Below, one piece after another: positions 26,851 through 35,795 of a stretch of 64,000 nucleotides of DNA. A program made the position numbers and the translations under genes. This stretch comes from Raoultibacter massiliensis (lineage in GTDB: Bacteria > Actinomycetota > Coriobacteriia > Coriobacteriales > Eggerthellaceae): contig NZ_LT962671.1 in assembly GCF_900199545.1 (NCBI RefSeq), positions 356,398 to 420,397 of the forward strand, written 5' to 3'. The notes under the pieces are model-generated. The model saw only the letters and a program-made list of their open reading frames with translations, was not told the origin of the DNA and did no database searches. The stretch's first letter is position 1; each line of letters opens with the position of its first letter.

Positions 26851-26877
26851 GGCGCGGGCGGGAAAGTCGCCCGCGCC
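26851..26877 (+). terminator. Hairpin after the 4Fe-4S gene
   Basis: A perfect 10-bp stem GGCGCGGGCG/CGCCCGCGCC with a 7-base loop, followed by TTC only. Confidence 0.6.
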
Positions 26878-26992
26878 TTCAAAAGGGGGCTTCCCGGCGA
26901 TCTGTCGAGCGGACGCGAATCGGCTTCGCTTGACCGAGCGGGAAGTGCGGGGAAGCACCCGCAGACACATTGAGGGAGGAATCCCATTGAAC

Positions 26993-28363
26993 ATGACAGA
27001 CCAAGTCTGCGCGCATGTTGTTGCGACGGACTATGCATCGCTTGATGCTTTCACGATTGCGCGCGTTAAAACGCGCGTCCTCGATGCGGCGGGGGTCATC
27101 GCGGCGGGCGTTCACGCGCCGATGTGCGACGAATTATTCGATCTGCTTAAGAGCTACGGATCGGCACCGCAGAGCGCGGCGTTCTACCGAAGCGAGCGGA
27201 TCGATGCGCCGTCTGCGGCCATGATCAACAGCTTCTCCATGAGGTCCTATGATTTCGAGGCTATTGAAGCGGAAAACGAGAATCGGAAGAGCAGCGCCGC
27301 CCACATCAGCGGTACGACGGTGCCGACGGCGCTCGCCTGCGCCGAACGCGCGCACGCAACGGGGCGCGAGTTCATGTGCGCTCTCGCTTTGGGAGACGAT
27401 ATCGCGGCCCGCCTGGGGGCGGCATCGGGCTTCGACGTGTACGGGGGCTGGGATAACACCAACACCATCAACGGGTTGGGTGCCACCGTCATCGCCGGAA
27501 AACTGGGAGGCTTGACCGAAAGGCAGCTTAACAACGCCCTTGGTCTCGATCTCAATATGCTCGGCGGCTCGATGGACAACATCAACTATAAGACGCTTGC
27601 GTTCAAGCTGCCCATGGCGCTCGCTGCACGCAACGCCATCTTCTCGGCGGATTTCGCTCGTCGCGGCATGACGGCGACGCATGACGCGTTGAACGGCAAG
27701 AAGGGATACTTCTTCTTGTTCTGCGGCGAAAAGCAGCGCCCCGAGCTTCTGTGCAAAGATCTCGGCAACGTGTTTTACGGTGACGTTGTCATCAAGCCGT
27801 GGTCGGCCTGCCGTGCCACTCACCCATCCATCGATGCTTGCATGCAGATCGTTCAAGCGCACGACATCGATCCCGAACAGGTTTTTAAGGTCGTTATCCA
27901 TACGACGCCGCGCACGGCGGCCGGCTTTGTCGGCCAGCCGTTCGAGATCGGCGAAGAGCCTCAGGTAAGCGGTGCTTTCAGCATTATCTATACCGCGGCG
28001 GTCGCCATAGCGACGAAGTCGGTGCGTCCGGATTACATGAACCGCGAGGCGATGGAGGATCCGGATCTGAAACGGTTGATCGACAAAATCGAAATCGTCC
28101 CGACGCTCGCTCCGGACGAGTATCAGACGGCAGAGGTCGACATCGTCATGGCGGACGGAGCCACCTATCACGCCCGCTGCGATGTTCCCAAAGGCGACAT
28201 ATACAAGAGCCCCATGAGCGAAGAGGAGGTGTTGGACAAGTTTTATCAGAACATCGAGTTCTCCCAGACGCTTTCCCGCGAAAACGCCGATCGCGTTGTG
28301 GAGACCGTATCGCGCCTCGAAGAGCTCGATGACATCGGTGAGCTCATCGAGTTAATGAGGTAA
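26993..28363 (+). CDS. MmgE/PrpD family protein (456 aa)
   Basis: It fits the 2-methylcitrate dehydratase / cis-aconitate decarboxylase superfamily in length and layout: an N-terminal helical domain (residues about 5-270) with GDDIAARLGAASGFDVYGGWDNT and the FARRGMTATHDALNGKKGYF segment, then an alpha/beta lid domain. It may dehydrate or decarboxylate a small carboxylic acid. A GGGAGGA site lies 12 bases from this ATG and 6 bases from a TTG at 26987, so the true start may be two codons earlier. An MFS gene follows after 42 bases, suggesting a catabolic enzyme plus carrier. The substrate is unknown. Confidence 0.9.
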   Translation: MTDQVCAHVVATDYASLDAFTIARVKTRVLDAAGVIAAGVHAPMCDELFDLLKSYGSAPQSAAFYRSERIDAPSAAMINSFSMRSYDFEAIEAENENRKSSAAHISGTTVPTALACAERAHATGREFMCALALGDDIAARLGAASGFDVYGGWDNTNTINGLGATVIAGKLGGLTERQLNNALGLDLNMLGGSMDNINYKTLAFKLPMALAARNAIFSADFARRGMTATHDALNGKKGYFFLFCGEKQRPELLCKDLGNVFYGDVVIKPWSACRATHPSIDACMQIVQAHDIDPEQVFKVVIHTTPRTAAGFVGQPFEIGEEPQVSGAFSIIYTAAVAIATKSVRPDYMNREAMEDPDLKRLIDKIEIVPTLAPDEYQTAEVDIVMADGATYHARCDVPKGDIYKSPMSEEEVLDKFYQNIEFSQTLSRENADRVVETVSRLEELDDIGELIELMR

Positions 28364-28405
28364 CTCGATGGGTTCAGGGGACAAGGTCATAGTAAGGAGA
28401 ATGAA

Positions 28406-29695
28406 ATGACCGCAGAACAAAAGGCTAAAACCAAAAAGGCTTTAGGCGTTACCGTTCAGATCGCTGCGTTGCTCGTCATCACGCTTCAGTATGCAAAATC
28501 GTTTTCAACGCCTGCCATGTCGGCTATCGGTGAAGCGTTTGCGCCGGCAGGGGTCGATTCCCTCATGCTCAAGAACATCGAGGGCCTTCCTTCGCTCATG
28601 GCCATCGTCGGTGCGTTTGCCGTCGGCATCATGGAGCGTTACATGAAGAAAAAGACCATGCTCATCATCGCGATGGGATGCACGCTTGTCGGCGGCGTGG
28701 CTGCAGGCTTCATGCCCGAAACCACCGAAGGTTTCTACGGGATACTCGTCTGCCGCGTCATTCTCGGATTTGGGCGAGGCATGATCTTCCCGATGGCATC
28801 GTCGTTTATCGCCGACCTGTTCGAAGGGAAGCAGCGCGATCGCCTCATGAGCTTCAAGACGGCCGTTGGCGGTCTGTCCGGTTCGCTCTTCCAGCTGATC
28901 GGTGGTTTTCTGGCCGTGCTTTCGTGGCGCTACTCGTTCATCGGCTACCTGTTTATCGTGCCCATCATTCTGATGATCGTGTTCTGGCTGCCCGAGCCCG
29001 ATGTGAAGCCCGCAGGTGTGACGGCTGACGGCAAAAAGGGCAGTGCGCTCAAATCCATTACGATAGCCGCATGGATTGTCATATTCCTCGCCGGCATCTA
29101 CAACTTCTTCCAGTTCTCGTATTTCACCAACATCTCTTTGTGCATCAAGGAAGCCGGTTTGGGAGATACCGGGTTTGCGGGCATCATCAGTTCGACGGAG
29201 ACGCTTGCTTCTGCTGTGGGCGCCATCTGCTACGGCGCATTCCTCAAAGGGCGTCTGCGCGGATTCGATCTTCCGATTGCGCTTATCGGCGAGGCGATCG
29301 GCTTCTTCATCCTGACCAACGTGATAAGCGTTCCCGGCTATTATGCGGGCGCCATCATCTACGGTTTTGCGTTCGGCATGTTCAACCCCGCTCTTATATT
29401 GCAAATCGTCAAAGTGTTGCCGAAGGAAGGCGCTACTTTGGGCTTGTCGCTCCTGGCTGCCGCTCAGAACCTGTGCCAGTACTTCTCCGCCTACGTACTG
29501 GCATTTCTTGCCGGCATCATGGGCGTTGCAGGGACGGGTCAGCTTGCCGGATGGAACGTGTCTTGGCCTCTCGCGACAGCCATGGCGGTGCTGGTTGCCA
29601 TCATTATCGTCGCAACCAAGACCAAGCACCCCGAGCTGATTGCCGGACTGCGCGAACCTGCGGCTCCTGCGCTCGATGAAAGGAAAGACGAGTAA
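28406..29695 (+). CDS. MFS transporter (429 aa)
   Basis: About 12 hydrophobic segments in an ordinary major-facilitator layout; AAGGAG precedes the ATG. The N-terminal half contains a GFGRGMIFPMASSFIADLFEG segment, the usual signature around helices 4-5. It differs from the OFA-like carriers in this window. It is probably co-transcribed with the MmgE/PrpD gene and may import its substrate. Confidence 0.91.
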   Translation: MTAEQKAKTKKALGVTVQIAALLVITLQYAKSFSTPAMSAIGEAFAPAGVDSLMLKNIEGLPSLMAIVGAFAVGIMERYMKKKTMLIIAMGCTLVGGVAAGFMPETTEGFYGILVCRVILGFGRGMIFPMASSFIADLFEGKQRDRLMSFKTAVGGLSGSLFQLIGGFLAVLSWRYSFIGYLFIVPIILMIVFWLPEPDVKPAGVTADGKKGSALKSITIAAWIVIFLAGIYNFFQFSYFTNISLCIKEAGLGDTGFAGIISSTETLASAVGAICYGAFLKGRLRGFDLPIALIGEAIGFFILTNVISVPGYYAGAIIYGFAFGMFNPALILQIVKVLPKEGATLGLSLLAAAQNLCQYFSAYVLAFLAGIMGVAGTGQLAGWNVSWPLATAMAVLVAIIIVATKTKHPELIAGLREPAAPALDERKDE

Positions 29696-29872
29696 AATCT
29701 CAGCTGGCCTTAACGGCGCGGCGATACGAAATCTGTGGGGGTTTCGCTGCGCAGGCTGATCTCTCAACCGCCAGCGTAGAAAACCGATCCACAGCATAGA
29801 CACGTATCTGCATTGACGGAAGCCGAGCGGTCTCAGCTCGCTCGGCTTCCGCGACAGGGGGAAGGAAATGCG

Positions 29873-31207
29873 ATGGCGCTTGTCAGCAATGGCAGGTTGT
29901 TCGGTAGGATTCACTATGCGTTTGTCATCATGGTGTGCTGCTGTTTGGTCCAGGCGTTCGGTATGGGGCTTGTTCTGAACTGCGGCAGCCTATTCTATGT
30001 GCCGGTGTGCGAGGATCTGGGATTTTTGCGCTCCGAGATATCTACATACATGACCGGTTACTTTATCGGAACGACGCTTGTAACGCCTTTGGCAGGCAGG
30101 CTTCTTACGAAATACGATACCCGTATCGTCATGTCTGTGGCTATCGTAGTGCTATCGGGATCCGTAATGGCCATGAGCACGTACAGCGAGATCTGGCAGT
30201 GGCAAGTCTCGGGCTTTTTGGTGGGCGCGGCCGGCGCCGGCATCTTCGTGCTGCCTTCGGCATCGCTGATCGGAAACTGGTTTATCAAACGGCGCGGGTT
30301 CGTATACGGCATCGTTATGGCGTGTTCGGGCGTATCAGCTGCGTTGTTCTCCATGGTGATCAGCTCGATCATTCAAACGGCGGGCTGGCGATCGGCGTAT
30401 TTGTTCGTCGGCATTGCGTCTTTGGCCGTGATCCTGCCGTGCAGCTTGCTCATGCGCAAGAAGCCGACGGAGCTGGGGATCGCGCCGTACGGATATCGCG
30501 AAGACCCCGACGACAAGGGAACGCTGCCCGTTATGCGCGGGGTGGCGTTCAAGGCGGCCGTCGTCTCGGTTGCGTTTTGGTGCCTGTTCGTGTTTGCGGG
30601 CATCGCGTCGTTCATCCACGGAGGCATCGATCAGCATATGCCCGGCTATATCCAATCGATAGGGTTCACGGCATCGTTTGCCGCCATCATCGTTTCCGCC
30701 GAGTCGGTCGGCTCGGTGATCGACAAGCTCGTCATGGGATGGTTGAACGACAAGATCGGCGTGCGGAGGACGACGTTGATCGAGCTCGCCCTTATTGCTA
30801 TCGGCATCGTCGGGTTCCTCTATTTCAGAAATCCGGTGTTCCTCGTTTTGTCGACGGTGTTGTTCGGCATTCAGGATTCGCTTATGTCGGTAAGCCTCCC
30901 GCTGCTCATTCGCGATATCTTCGGATCGCGGAACTACACTCAGATCCATGCTTGGATTCGCACGGGCGTCGGTTTGTTCGGGTCGTTCTCGGGTGTGCTG
31001 GTGGGCGCTGTGTACGATACGACCGGCACGTTCGTCCCCGCGTTCGCAGGCCTTGTTATCACCTGCTTCGTTGCCATGGGGTGCATTGTGCTTGCGTATG
31101 CGAAGCGCAAGAAGCTTGCATGGGAAACCGACGAAGGGGATGGTCTTCCGGTTGGGTCGACGGCCGATGCCTATGATTGCGCACGCGACGCATCGGTTCG
31201 TCGATAG
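29873..31207 (+). CDS. MFS transporter, OFA-like (444 aa)
   Basis: It is closely related to the carrier at 4503-5816, with the same VPVCEDLGFLRSEIS segment and a PTELGIAPYGYRED loop after helix 6. The ATG at 29873 has GGGGGAAGGA upstream and was preferred over an in-frame ATG at 29813 without a site. Two class A Cys-rich genes follow after 8 and then 2 bases, so the three form one unit. The cargo is unknown. Confidence 0.9.
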   Translation: MALVSNGRLFGRIHYAFVIMVCCCLVQAFGMGLVLNCGSLFYVPVCEDLGFLRSEISTYMTGYFIGTTLVTPLAGRLLTKYDTRIVMSVAIVVLSGSVMAMSTYSEIWQWQVSGFLVGAAGAGIFVLPSASLIGNWFIKRRGFVYGIVMACSGVSAALFSMVISSIIQTAGWRSAYLFVGIASLAVILPCSLLMRKKPTELGIAPYGYREDPDDKGTLPVMRGVAFKAAVVSVAFWCLFVFAGIASFIHGGIDQHMPGYIQSIGFTASFAAIIVSAESVGSVIDKLVMGWLNDKIGVRRTTLIELALIAIGIVGFLYFRNPVFLVLSTVLFGIQDSLMSVSLPLLIRDIFGSRNYTQIHAWIRTGVGLFGSFSGVLVGAVYDTTGTFVPAFAGLVITCFVAMGCIVLAYAKRKKLAWETDEGDGLPVGSTADAYDCARDASVRR

Positions 31208-31215
31208 GATACGGC

Positions 31216-31425
31216 ATGTGCTATCCGTGTTCGCATTGCGGTGCCTGCAAAGTGAAGCTGCCGAAGGGGAAGTGCCCGCTTTGCGGAGCCGAGCTGCCTG
31301 AGGGCGGCGTCTGCCCCGGCTGCGGAATGAGGATGCCCGCACCGCCCGGCCGCGCCTCCTCTGGAAAACCTGTGCAAGATGCGAGCGGCGATGCGACTGC
31401 AGCGCCTGAGGGGGGACGGTTTTGA
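31216..31425 (+). CDS. Small Cys-rich zinc-ribbon protein, class A (69 aa)
   Basis: It begins MCYPCSHCGACK (C2, C5, C8, C11), followed by CPLCG...CPGCG (about residues 20-37) and a Pro/Gly/Ala-rich tail that includes APPGRA, also present in the protein at 49864-50055. It starts 8 bases after the MFS stop and is followed 2 bases later by a second protein of the same class. Confidence 0.8.
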   Translation: MCYPCSHCGACKVKLPKGKCPLCGAELPEGGVCPGCGMRMPAPPGRASSGKPVQDASGDATAAPEGGRF

Positions 31426-31427
31426 CC

Positions 31428-31655
31428 ATGTGCTACCAGTGCTCTGGCTGCGGAAGATGCCTTGAGGCGCAATCGGGTTTGCCGAGTGCGCCTGTCTGTC
31501 CGTGCTGCCGCAGAGAGGTCGATCCCGATGTACGCTACTGCTCTTCGTGCGGCGCGTTTATCCGTCCGCGAGCAGGCAGTGTGAAGGTGGCGAATCGTCA
31601 TGCGCCTACCGGTTCCGAGCATCCTTTGCCAGACTCGAGGAAGTCGGAAAGATGA
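31428..31655 (+). CDS. Small Cys-rich zinc-ribbon protein, class A (75 aa)
   Basis: It begins MCYQCSGCGRCL (C2, C5, C8, C11), then CPCCR...CSSCG (about 24-45) and a polar tail. It sits in tandem with the gene at 31216. Its 3' end overlaps the convergent PucR-type gene by 58 bases. Because of that overlap the tail may be less constrained, but the Cys pattern supports it as real. Confidence 0.78.
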   Translation: MCYQCSGCGRCLEAQSGLPSAPVCPCCRREVDPDVRYCSSCGAFIRPRAGSVKVANRHAPTGSEHPLPDSRKSER

Positions 31656-33193
31656 AACAAGGCGATTAAGCTGATTCGTGTTTTCGGGCTATCGAGGTCG
31701 AGGCCCTCTCTCTCCGTTACGGATCCGATTCTATTCAGGACGGTGTTTCGATGGATGCCGAGAGCATCCGCCGTACGCGACGCGCTGCATTCGTGGCGCA
31801 GGTAGCAACGGAGGATGTCCCCGTCGGACGGATTCTTTCTCGGCGTGCTCTCTTTTATGCGGGCGAGCGCGCTCGTGTTGAGGCAGAATTCCAGGAAGGC
31901 GTAGTCTTTCCCCTCGCTGAACAGCAGATAGTCGAACAGGTAGTCTTCGAAGCGGGCGAACGGGTCATGCTTGTCGAGGCTGTCGTGTTCGGGCGAGCGC
32001 AGCATGGCGCTGTACTCGAATGCGATGGCTATCTGCCGGGCTCCCTTATCGAGGTTTTGCAGTTCGGGAAGAGGGCCCGAGATCGCCGCATCGACATAGG
32101 AGAAGTCAATCAGGGCGGACAAGGCGGCTCTGACGGTGCGGTCTGCTTTGCCGTCGGACTTTCGGGCTTGCACGACAAGGTAGGCCGCACCGTCACGCAA
32201 AACGACGGGGTTGTCGGGCAGCATCGAGCTGATCCTCCTGGCTAGATATCCGAGGTTCTCCGCATCGGCTGTCTTCGGTTTTATCGCATATAGGCGAACG
32301 GCGCCGTTTTCGGACAGCCCTATGCTGCGCGCTTGCCGTGCGATGATATCCTTCGGCATCGTTTTTCCCGCCAGCAGTGCCGAAAGAAGCTCTGTGCCCT
32401 CGGCGTATGTTTCGCTTTCGTAGGATTGGCAGCGTCGTATGTGCGCTTTGATATGGGATGCGAGAATGTCGAACGTATCCAGAAGCCCCTGGGAATAAGG
32501 GACGTTGTTGCAGGTCATAACCATTTGAACGAAGTAGGCGCCGTTGATCTTGAACACGTGGTTCATGGACGGGTATTGCGTTATCCGATTTCCAGAGTAA
32601 TGGGTCTTTCCCTGCTTCGCCCATCGCGAGAGCGCTTTCGTTTCCCGAAACCGCGCTATGGCGCGTTCTCCGTGGAAGCCTTTTTCGATGAGTTCGTTTG
32701 TGATGGGGTCATCGATCGGCATATCGGGGGTATACGCGATCAGACGATACGTCGAGTCCGACATGGTTACGAGGTTGCCCAAAACGTCACGCGAGATATC
32801 GAGCATCTCTTGGTAGCTTCCTCTTTCGGCCGATATTCTGTCGAGATCGTGTTCCCATCGATCGATTGTGCGGATGCGCTTTTGGAGGGCCGAGGCAAAA
32901 GCTTGCTTCGAGAGGTTCGTCTCTGCCGCTATCGCGTTGCGCCGATGTTCGGGCAGCGGCGCTTCGGAGAGCTTCTTGCATACGACGATGATCGGAATGT
33001 CTTCTCGGATGTTTCGAATCTCCCGATCTTCCTCGCATACGAGGATCGCACCCTTCTCGAAAACGACGTTTTCTTCGCCGGTAACGGGAGGCAGGGGCTC
33101 GATCCATTCGATTGCTCCCGGGGAGAAGCTCTGGCAACGAGCTTCTCTTGAAAGGGATTGGATCCAGCCGATGAGCATAGCCGGGGTTGTCAT
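31598..33193 (-). CDS. PucR/CdaR-type transcriptional regulator (531 aa)
   Basis: The C-terminal about 60 residues are a PucR-type helix-turn-helix (GDILRCYLRHECSASRTAD...LGIHRNTVLNRIGSV). Before it lies a GGDEF-related middle region typical of CdaR/PucR proteins. The N-terminal 350 residues have no obvious motif and may hold a ligand-binding domain. It lies convergent to the MFS/Cys-rich unit and divergent from the frameshifted mini-gene and fucose-isomerase-like gene. The effector is unknown. Confidence 0.88.
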   Translation of the reverse strand: MTTPAMLIGWIQSLSREARCQSFSPGAIEWIEPLPPVTGEENVVFEKGAILVCEEDREIRNIREDIPIIVVCKKLSEAPLPEHRRNAIAAETNLSKQAFASALQKRIRTIDRWEHDLDRISAERGSYQEMLDISRDVLGNLVTMSDSTYRLIAYTPDMPIDDPITNELIEKGFHGERAIARFRETKALSRWAKQGKTHYSGNRITQYPSMNHVFKINGAYFVQMVMTCNNVPYSQGLLDTFDILASHIKAHIRRCQSYESETYAEGTELLSALLAGKTMPKDIIARQARSIGLSENGAVRLYAIKPKTADAENLGYLARRISSMLPDNPVVLRDGAAYLVVQARKSDGKADRTVRAALSALIDFSYVDAAISGPLPELQNLDKGARQIAIAFEYSAMLRSPEHDSLDKHDPFARFEDYLFDYLLFSEGKDYAFLEFCLNTSALARIKESTPRKNPSDGDILRCYLRHECSASRTADALGIHRNTVLNRIGSVTEREGLDLDSPKTRISLIALFHLSDFLESGKGCSEPVGA

Positions 33194-33301
33194 GATGCAG
33201 CTCCCTTGGATTAGGCAATATGCACAATTTTATATCAAATTAAAGGCGAATAGCCTATTAATGACTGAAATAGAGGTTTGTAAAATGAGTGGGTAGTATC
33301 G
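33194..33301. promoter_or_regulatory. AT-rich divergent promoter region
   Basis: A locally AT-rich stretch between the PucR-type gene and the plus-strand mini-gene, with a small GGCGAATAGCC palindrome near 33245-33255. No distinct -35/-10 pair was settled on. Confidence 0.4.
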
Positions 33302-33525
33302 ATGCTTTATGCAGCCGGACGGAATGGGGGCGTTGTGGTGGCAGGTGTCGGCTATGAAGCGGAAAACTGCACGGGGGCTTGTTCTTCAAGGTTTTCGACG
33401 GCAAGAGGTTCTTCGAAGGATCGCTGCTGGTGGGCAATCGTATTCCGCTGGTGTACGGCGATATGTACGACGAGGTCGTGAGCTTCGCAAAGCTGAAGGG
33501 CTTCGAGATTACCGAATGCGCATAG
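33302..33525 (+). pseudogene. Small gene with apparent +1/-1 frameshift (about 74 aa when joined)
   Basis: From ATG 33302 the frame reads MLYAAGRNGGVVVAGVGYEAENCTG, then loses sense. A second frame, 33358-33525, reads GGLFFKVFDGKRFFEG, then LLVGNRIPLVYGDMYD, and stops after EITECA. The two join smoothly if one base is added in the GGGGG run at 33373-33377. The composition of both halves looks protein-like. It could be a real frameshift mutation, a sequencing error in a homopolymer, or a programmed shift. I do not recognise the family. Confidence 0.5.
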
Positions 33526-33644
33526 CCGACGGGCGCGGCTGACGTTTTTCGGATTTTGGCAGGTTGCCTCGGATAGGAGGCTGGGTGCAAGGGCACCTGA
33601 TTTCATTCGGCGAGAAGTATTCTATAGGGAAAGGAAATGGGAGA

Positions 33645-35192
33645 ATGATCGAAAAAGCAAAGGATATCACGCTCAACGTGTTGCCGTTGGAGCTTTTCTG
33701 CGAGCACCTTTACTACTACGAAGGACCGTGCCGGTTCGGAAGCGGGGATGCCCTGCGACCCGGATACGATGAGATTGCGTTCGCCGAAAGGGCGAAGAAA
33801 TTCGTTGCCGACATCGAGGCGCATGTGCCCGAGGGCGTTAACGTGATGGACCCCGTCTTGTTTCGCAGGACCGACGACTGGGACGAACCAGAAGAGCAAT
33901 GGCGAGCGATGGAGGCCGCTGTCAACGCGGCTGACGTCGTGATTCCCATGGCGGGTGCCGGCGTTCAGGATCTGGCGTTCAAATTCGCTCAGCGCTTCAA
34001 GAAAACCATGTGCTATTGTCCGTCATCCGGCGCTTTCAACGTGCCCGATGTTCCGTCTGCGATAGCGGCGCGAGACGTCGACTACGTATGCTATTCGGAG
34101 TACCGTTGGGAAGATTTCGTGTTGCGCATGGTGGCGCTTCGTGCGAAAAAGGTCATTGCCCGCACGAAATACCTTTGCGTGACGAGGTTCGATGGCACCC
34201 AGTCCGTCAGCCGGCCCGACTCCTTTACGAGTCTCGATCATATTACGCAGCGGTTCGGTACGCGTTTCCATTTTGCCAACATACACGAGTTCTTCGACTG
34301 CATGGGAGAAGCTGTGCCCGAGGGCAACCATACGACGCCGGGGCGGAAAACCCTCAACGTTGACGAGGACGACTTGAAAAGGGCGAACGAAATCTGCGAC
34401 GAGCTGATCGACGGAGCCGAAAGCGTCGGCATGAGCCGTGAGCTGATGTTTCCCTCCGTTGTGGCGTACGTGCTCACACAGAAGTACATGGATCGCTTTG
34501 ACTGCAACGCCTTTTCGATCCCCTGTCCCGACGCATGTTCGACGAGAAGGCTCAACGAGGGAAAATTCACCATGTGTTTGACCCATGCCCTCAATGCGGA
34601 AGCCGGCATTCCGTCGTCATGCGAATACGACCTGCCCGCCGCGCTTTCCGAGCAGGCGTTGATTGCCGTCTCGGGTATGAGCCCCTACATGGGAAACACA
34701 TGCCCTATTCCCGTGCTCGACGGGCATTTCAAGCATGTGTTCGGCGCGACCGAAGAGCAGCTTGAGGAGCTTGCGAAAGATCCCGAGAACATCGACAGAC
34801 TCTGGATGACCCAGCACTCCGTTGCCCACCGATGCCACCCCGACGCGAACGCGCATGCGCCTTACGGCATCGCTCCGTTCGCCTACGATCAGAAATTCGG
34901 CGCAACGCTGCGCTACGATTTCTCTCGCGACAAGGGCGCGTGCATTACGCTGTGCAAGTTTTCGCCTGATGGCGGCAAGATGTTCATCGGGAAAGCGGAA
35001 ATCGTCGAGAGCAGCGGAAAAGACAGGGAGAACTGTACGCAGCTGGTGTTTTACCGTTTCAAGGATTCGCTTGCCGCGCATCGCGCGCAATGCAAGGTGG
35101 GCATCCATATAGCGCTTGTGTACGGCGACTACACCAAGGAGCTTATGGCGTTGGCTGAGGCGCTCGGCATCGAACCGCTTGTTGTCGAGTAA
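33645..35192 (+). CDS. L-fucose/L-arabinose isomerase-fold protein (515 aa)
   Basis: It has the length and layout of the fucose-isomerase superfamily: an N-terminal alpha/beta region with AADVVIPMAGAGVQDLAF, and a C-terminal beta domain with GACITLCKFSPDGGKMFIGKAEIVE, a segment typical of these proteins. The ATG at 33645 has GGGAG nearby. A short ACP-like gene follows after 37 bases and is probably co-transcribed. It may not act on fucose at all; in anaerobes many members of the fold are uncharacterised. No sugar kinase or aldolase gene is near. Confidence 0.78.
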   Translation: MIEKAKDITLNVLPLELFCEHLYYYEGPCRFGSGDALRPGYDEIAFAERAKKFVADIEAHVPEGVNVMDPVLFRRTDDWDEPEEQWRAMEAAVNAADVVIPMAGAGVQDLAFKFAQRFKKTMCYCPSSGAFNVPDVPSAIAARDVDYVCYSEYRWEDFVLRMVALRAKKVIARTKYLCVTRFDGTQSVSRPDSFTSLDHITQRFGTRFHFANIHEFFDCMGEAVPEGNHTTPGRKTLNVDEDDLKRANEICDELIDGAESVGMSRELMFPSVVAYVLTQKYMDRFDCNAFSIPCPDACSTRRLNEGKFTMCLTHALNAEAGIPSSCEYDLPAALSEQALIAVSGMSPYMGNTCPIPVLDGHFKHVFGATEEQLEELAKDPENIDRLWMTQHSVAHRCHPDANAHAPYGIAPFAYDQKFGATLRYDFSRDKGACITLCKFSPDGGKMFIGKAEIVESSGKDRENCTQLVFYRFKDSLAAHRAQCKVGIHIALVYGDYTKELMALAEALGIEPLVVE

Positions 35193-35229
35193 GGCTGCAG
35201 GCGAGCGCAACCGTTGAGAAAGGCATCCG

Positions 35230-35646
35230 ATGCTGCAGGAGAGCATACGCAGGGCCGCCGATGAATCTCAGGCCGAGATCGACCTCATCCTGAGCCAGGA
35301 GAGGCTCACCTACCCGTTTTTCAGCGAGCATCTTCGCAGGTTCGTGCTCATTCGCTACGCTCTCGATCCTTCGGATTGCGAGGGGACGGATGACTTGGAC
35401 AAGCTGACGCTGATCAGCTTGTCCAAGACCCTGAAGATGTCCAAAGACCTGGTTGCTGATTACGAGGCTGGGCAGAACTGCGATGGGGCAACGTCTGCTA
35501 CGGTCAAGCGGTCGTTGCTTCTCATGAAAATCCAAAAGGCGTTTTCCATCGAGTTGTCGCTGCCGGACCTGATGGGAATCGACACTCTCGAAGATGTCGC
35601 GCGTGCCGTCTGGAGGCATCTTCCGATATCGAGCAAAGGTGCTTGA
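35230..35646 (+). CDS. Hypothetical protein with ACP-like C-terminal half (138 aa)
   Basis: Residues about 85-133 read like helices 2-4 of an acyl carrier protein, ending in FSIELSLPDLMGIDTLEDV. The Asp-Ser-Leu attachment site is missing: the equivalent region reads ATSATVKRSLL. The N-terminal half is helical and charged. It might be a non-carrier ACP-fold protein. It follows the fucose-isomerase-like gene closely. An alternative is an unrelated helical protein. Confidence 0.72.
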   Translation: MLQESIRRAADESQAEIDLILSQERLTYPFFSEHLRRFVLIRYALDPSDCEGTDDLDKLTLISLSKTLKMSKDLVADYEAGQNCDGATSATVKRSLLLMKIQKAFSIELSLPDLMGIDTLEDVARAVWRHLPISSKGA

Positions 35647-35735
35647 GGCGACCCGTCTTCTCCCCTTAGACGGCGGTATTGGCTGACGGCGGGATACGGG
35701 TCTTCTCGGTTCGGGCCGCACAGCGGGCAAAACCG

Positions 35736-35774
35736 GGAAGAAGGCCGCCGGGCTGGCGCCGACGGCCTTCTTCC
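35736..35774. terminator. Bidirectional terminator hairpin
   Basis: GGAAGAAGGCCG and CGGCCTTCTTCC form a perfect 12-bp stem with a 15-base loop between two convergent genes. Confidence 0.75.
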
Positions 35775-35795
35775 TAAAGCTGCGCGGTGCGACGC

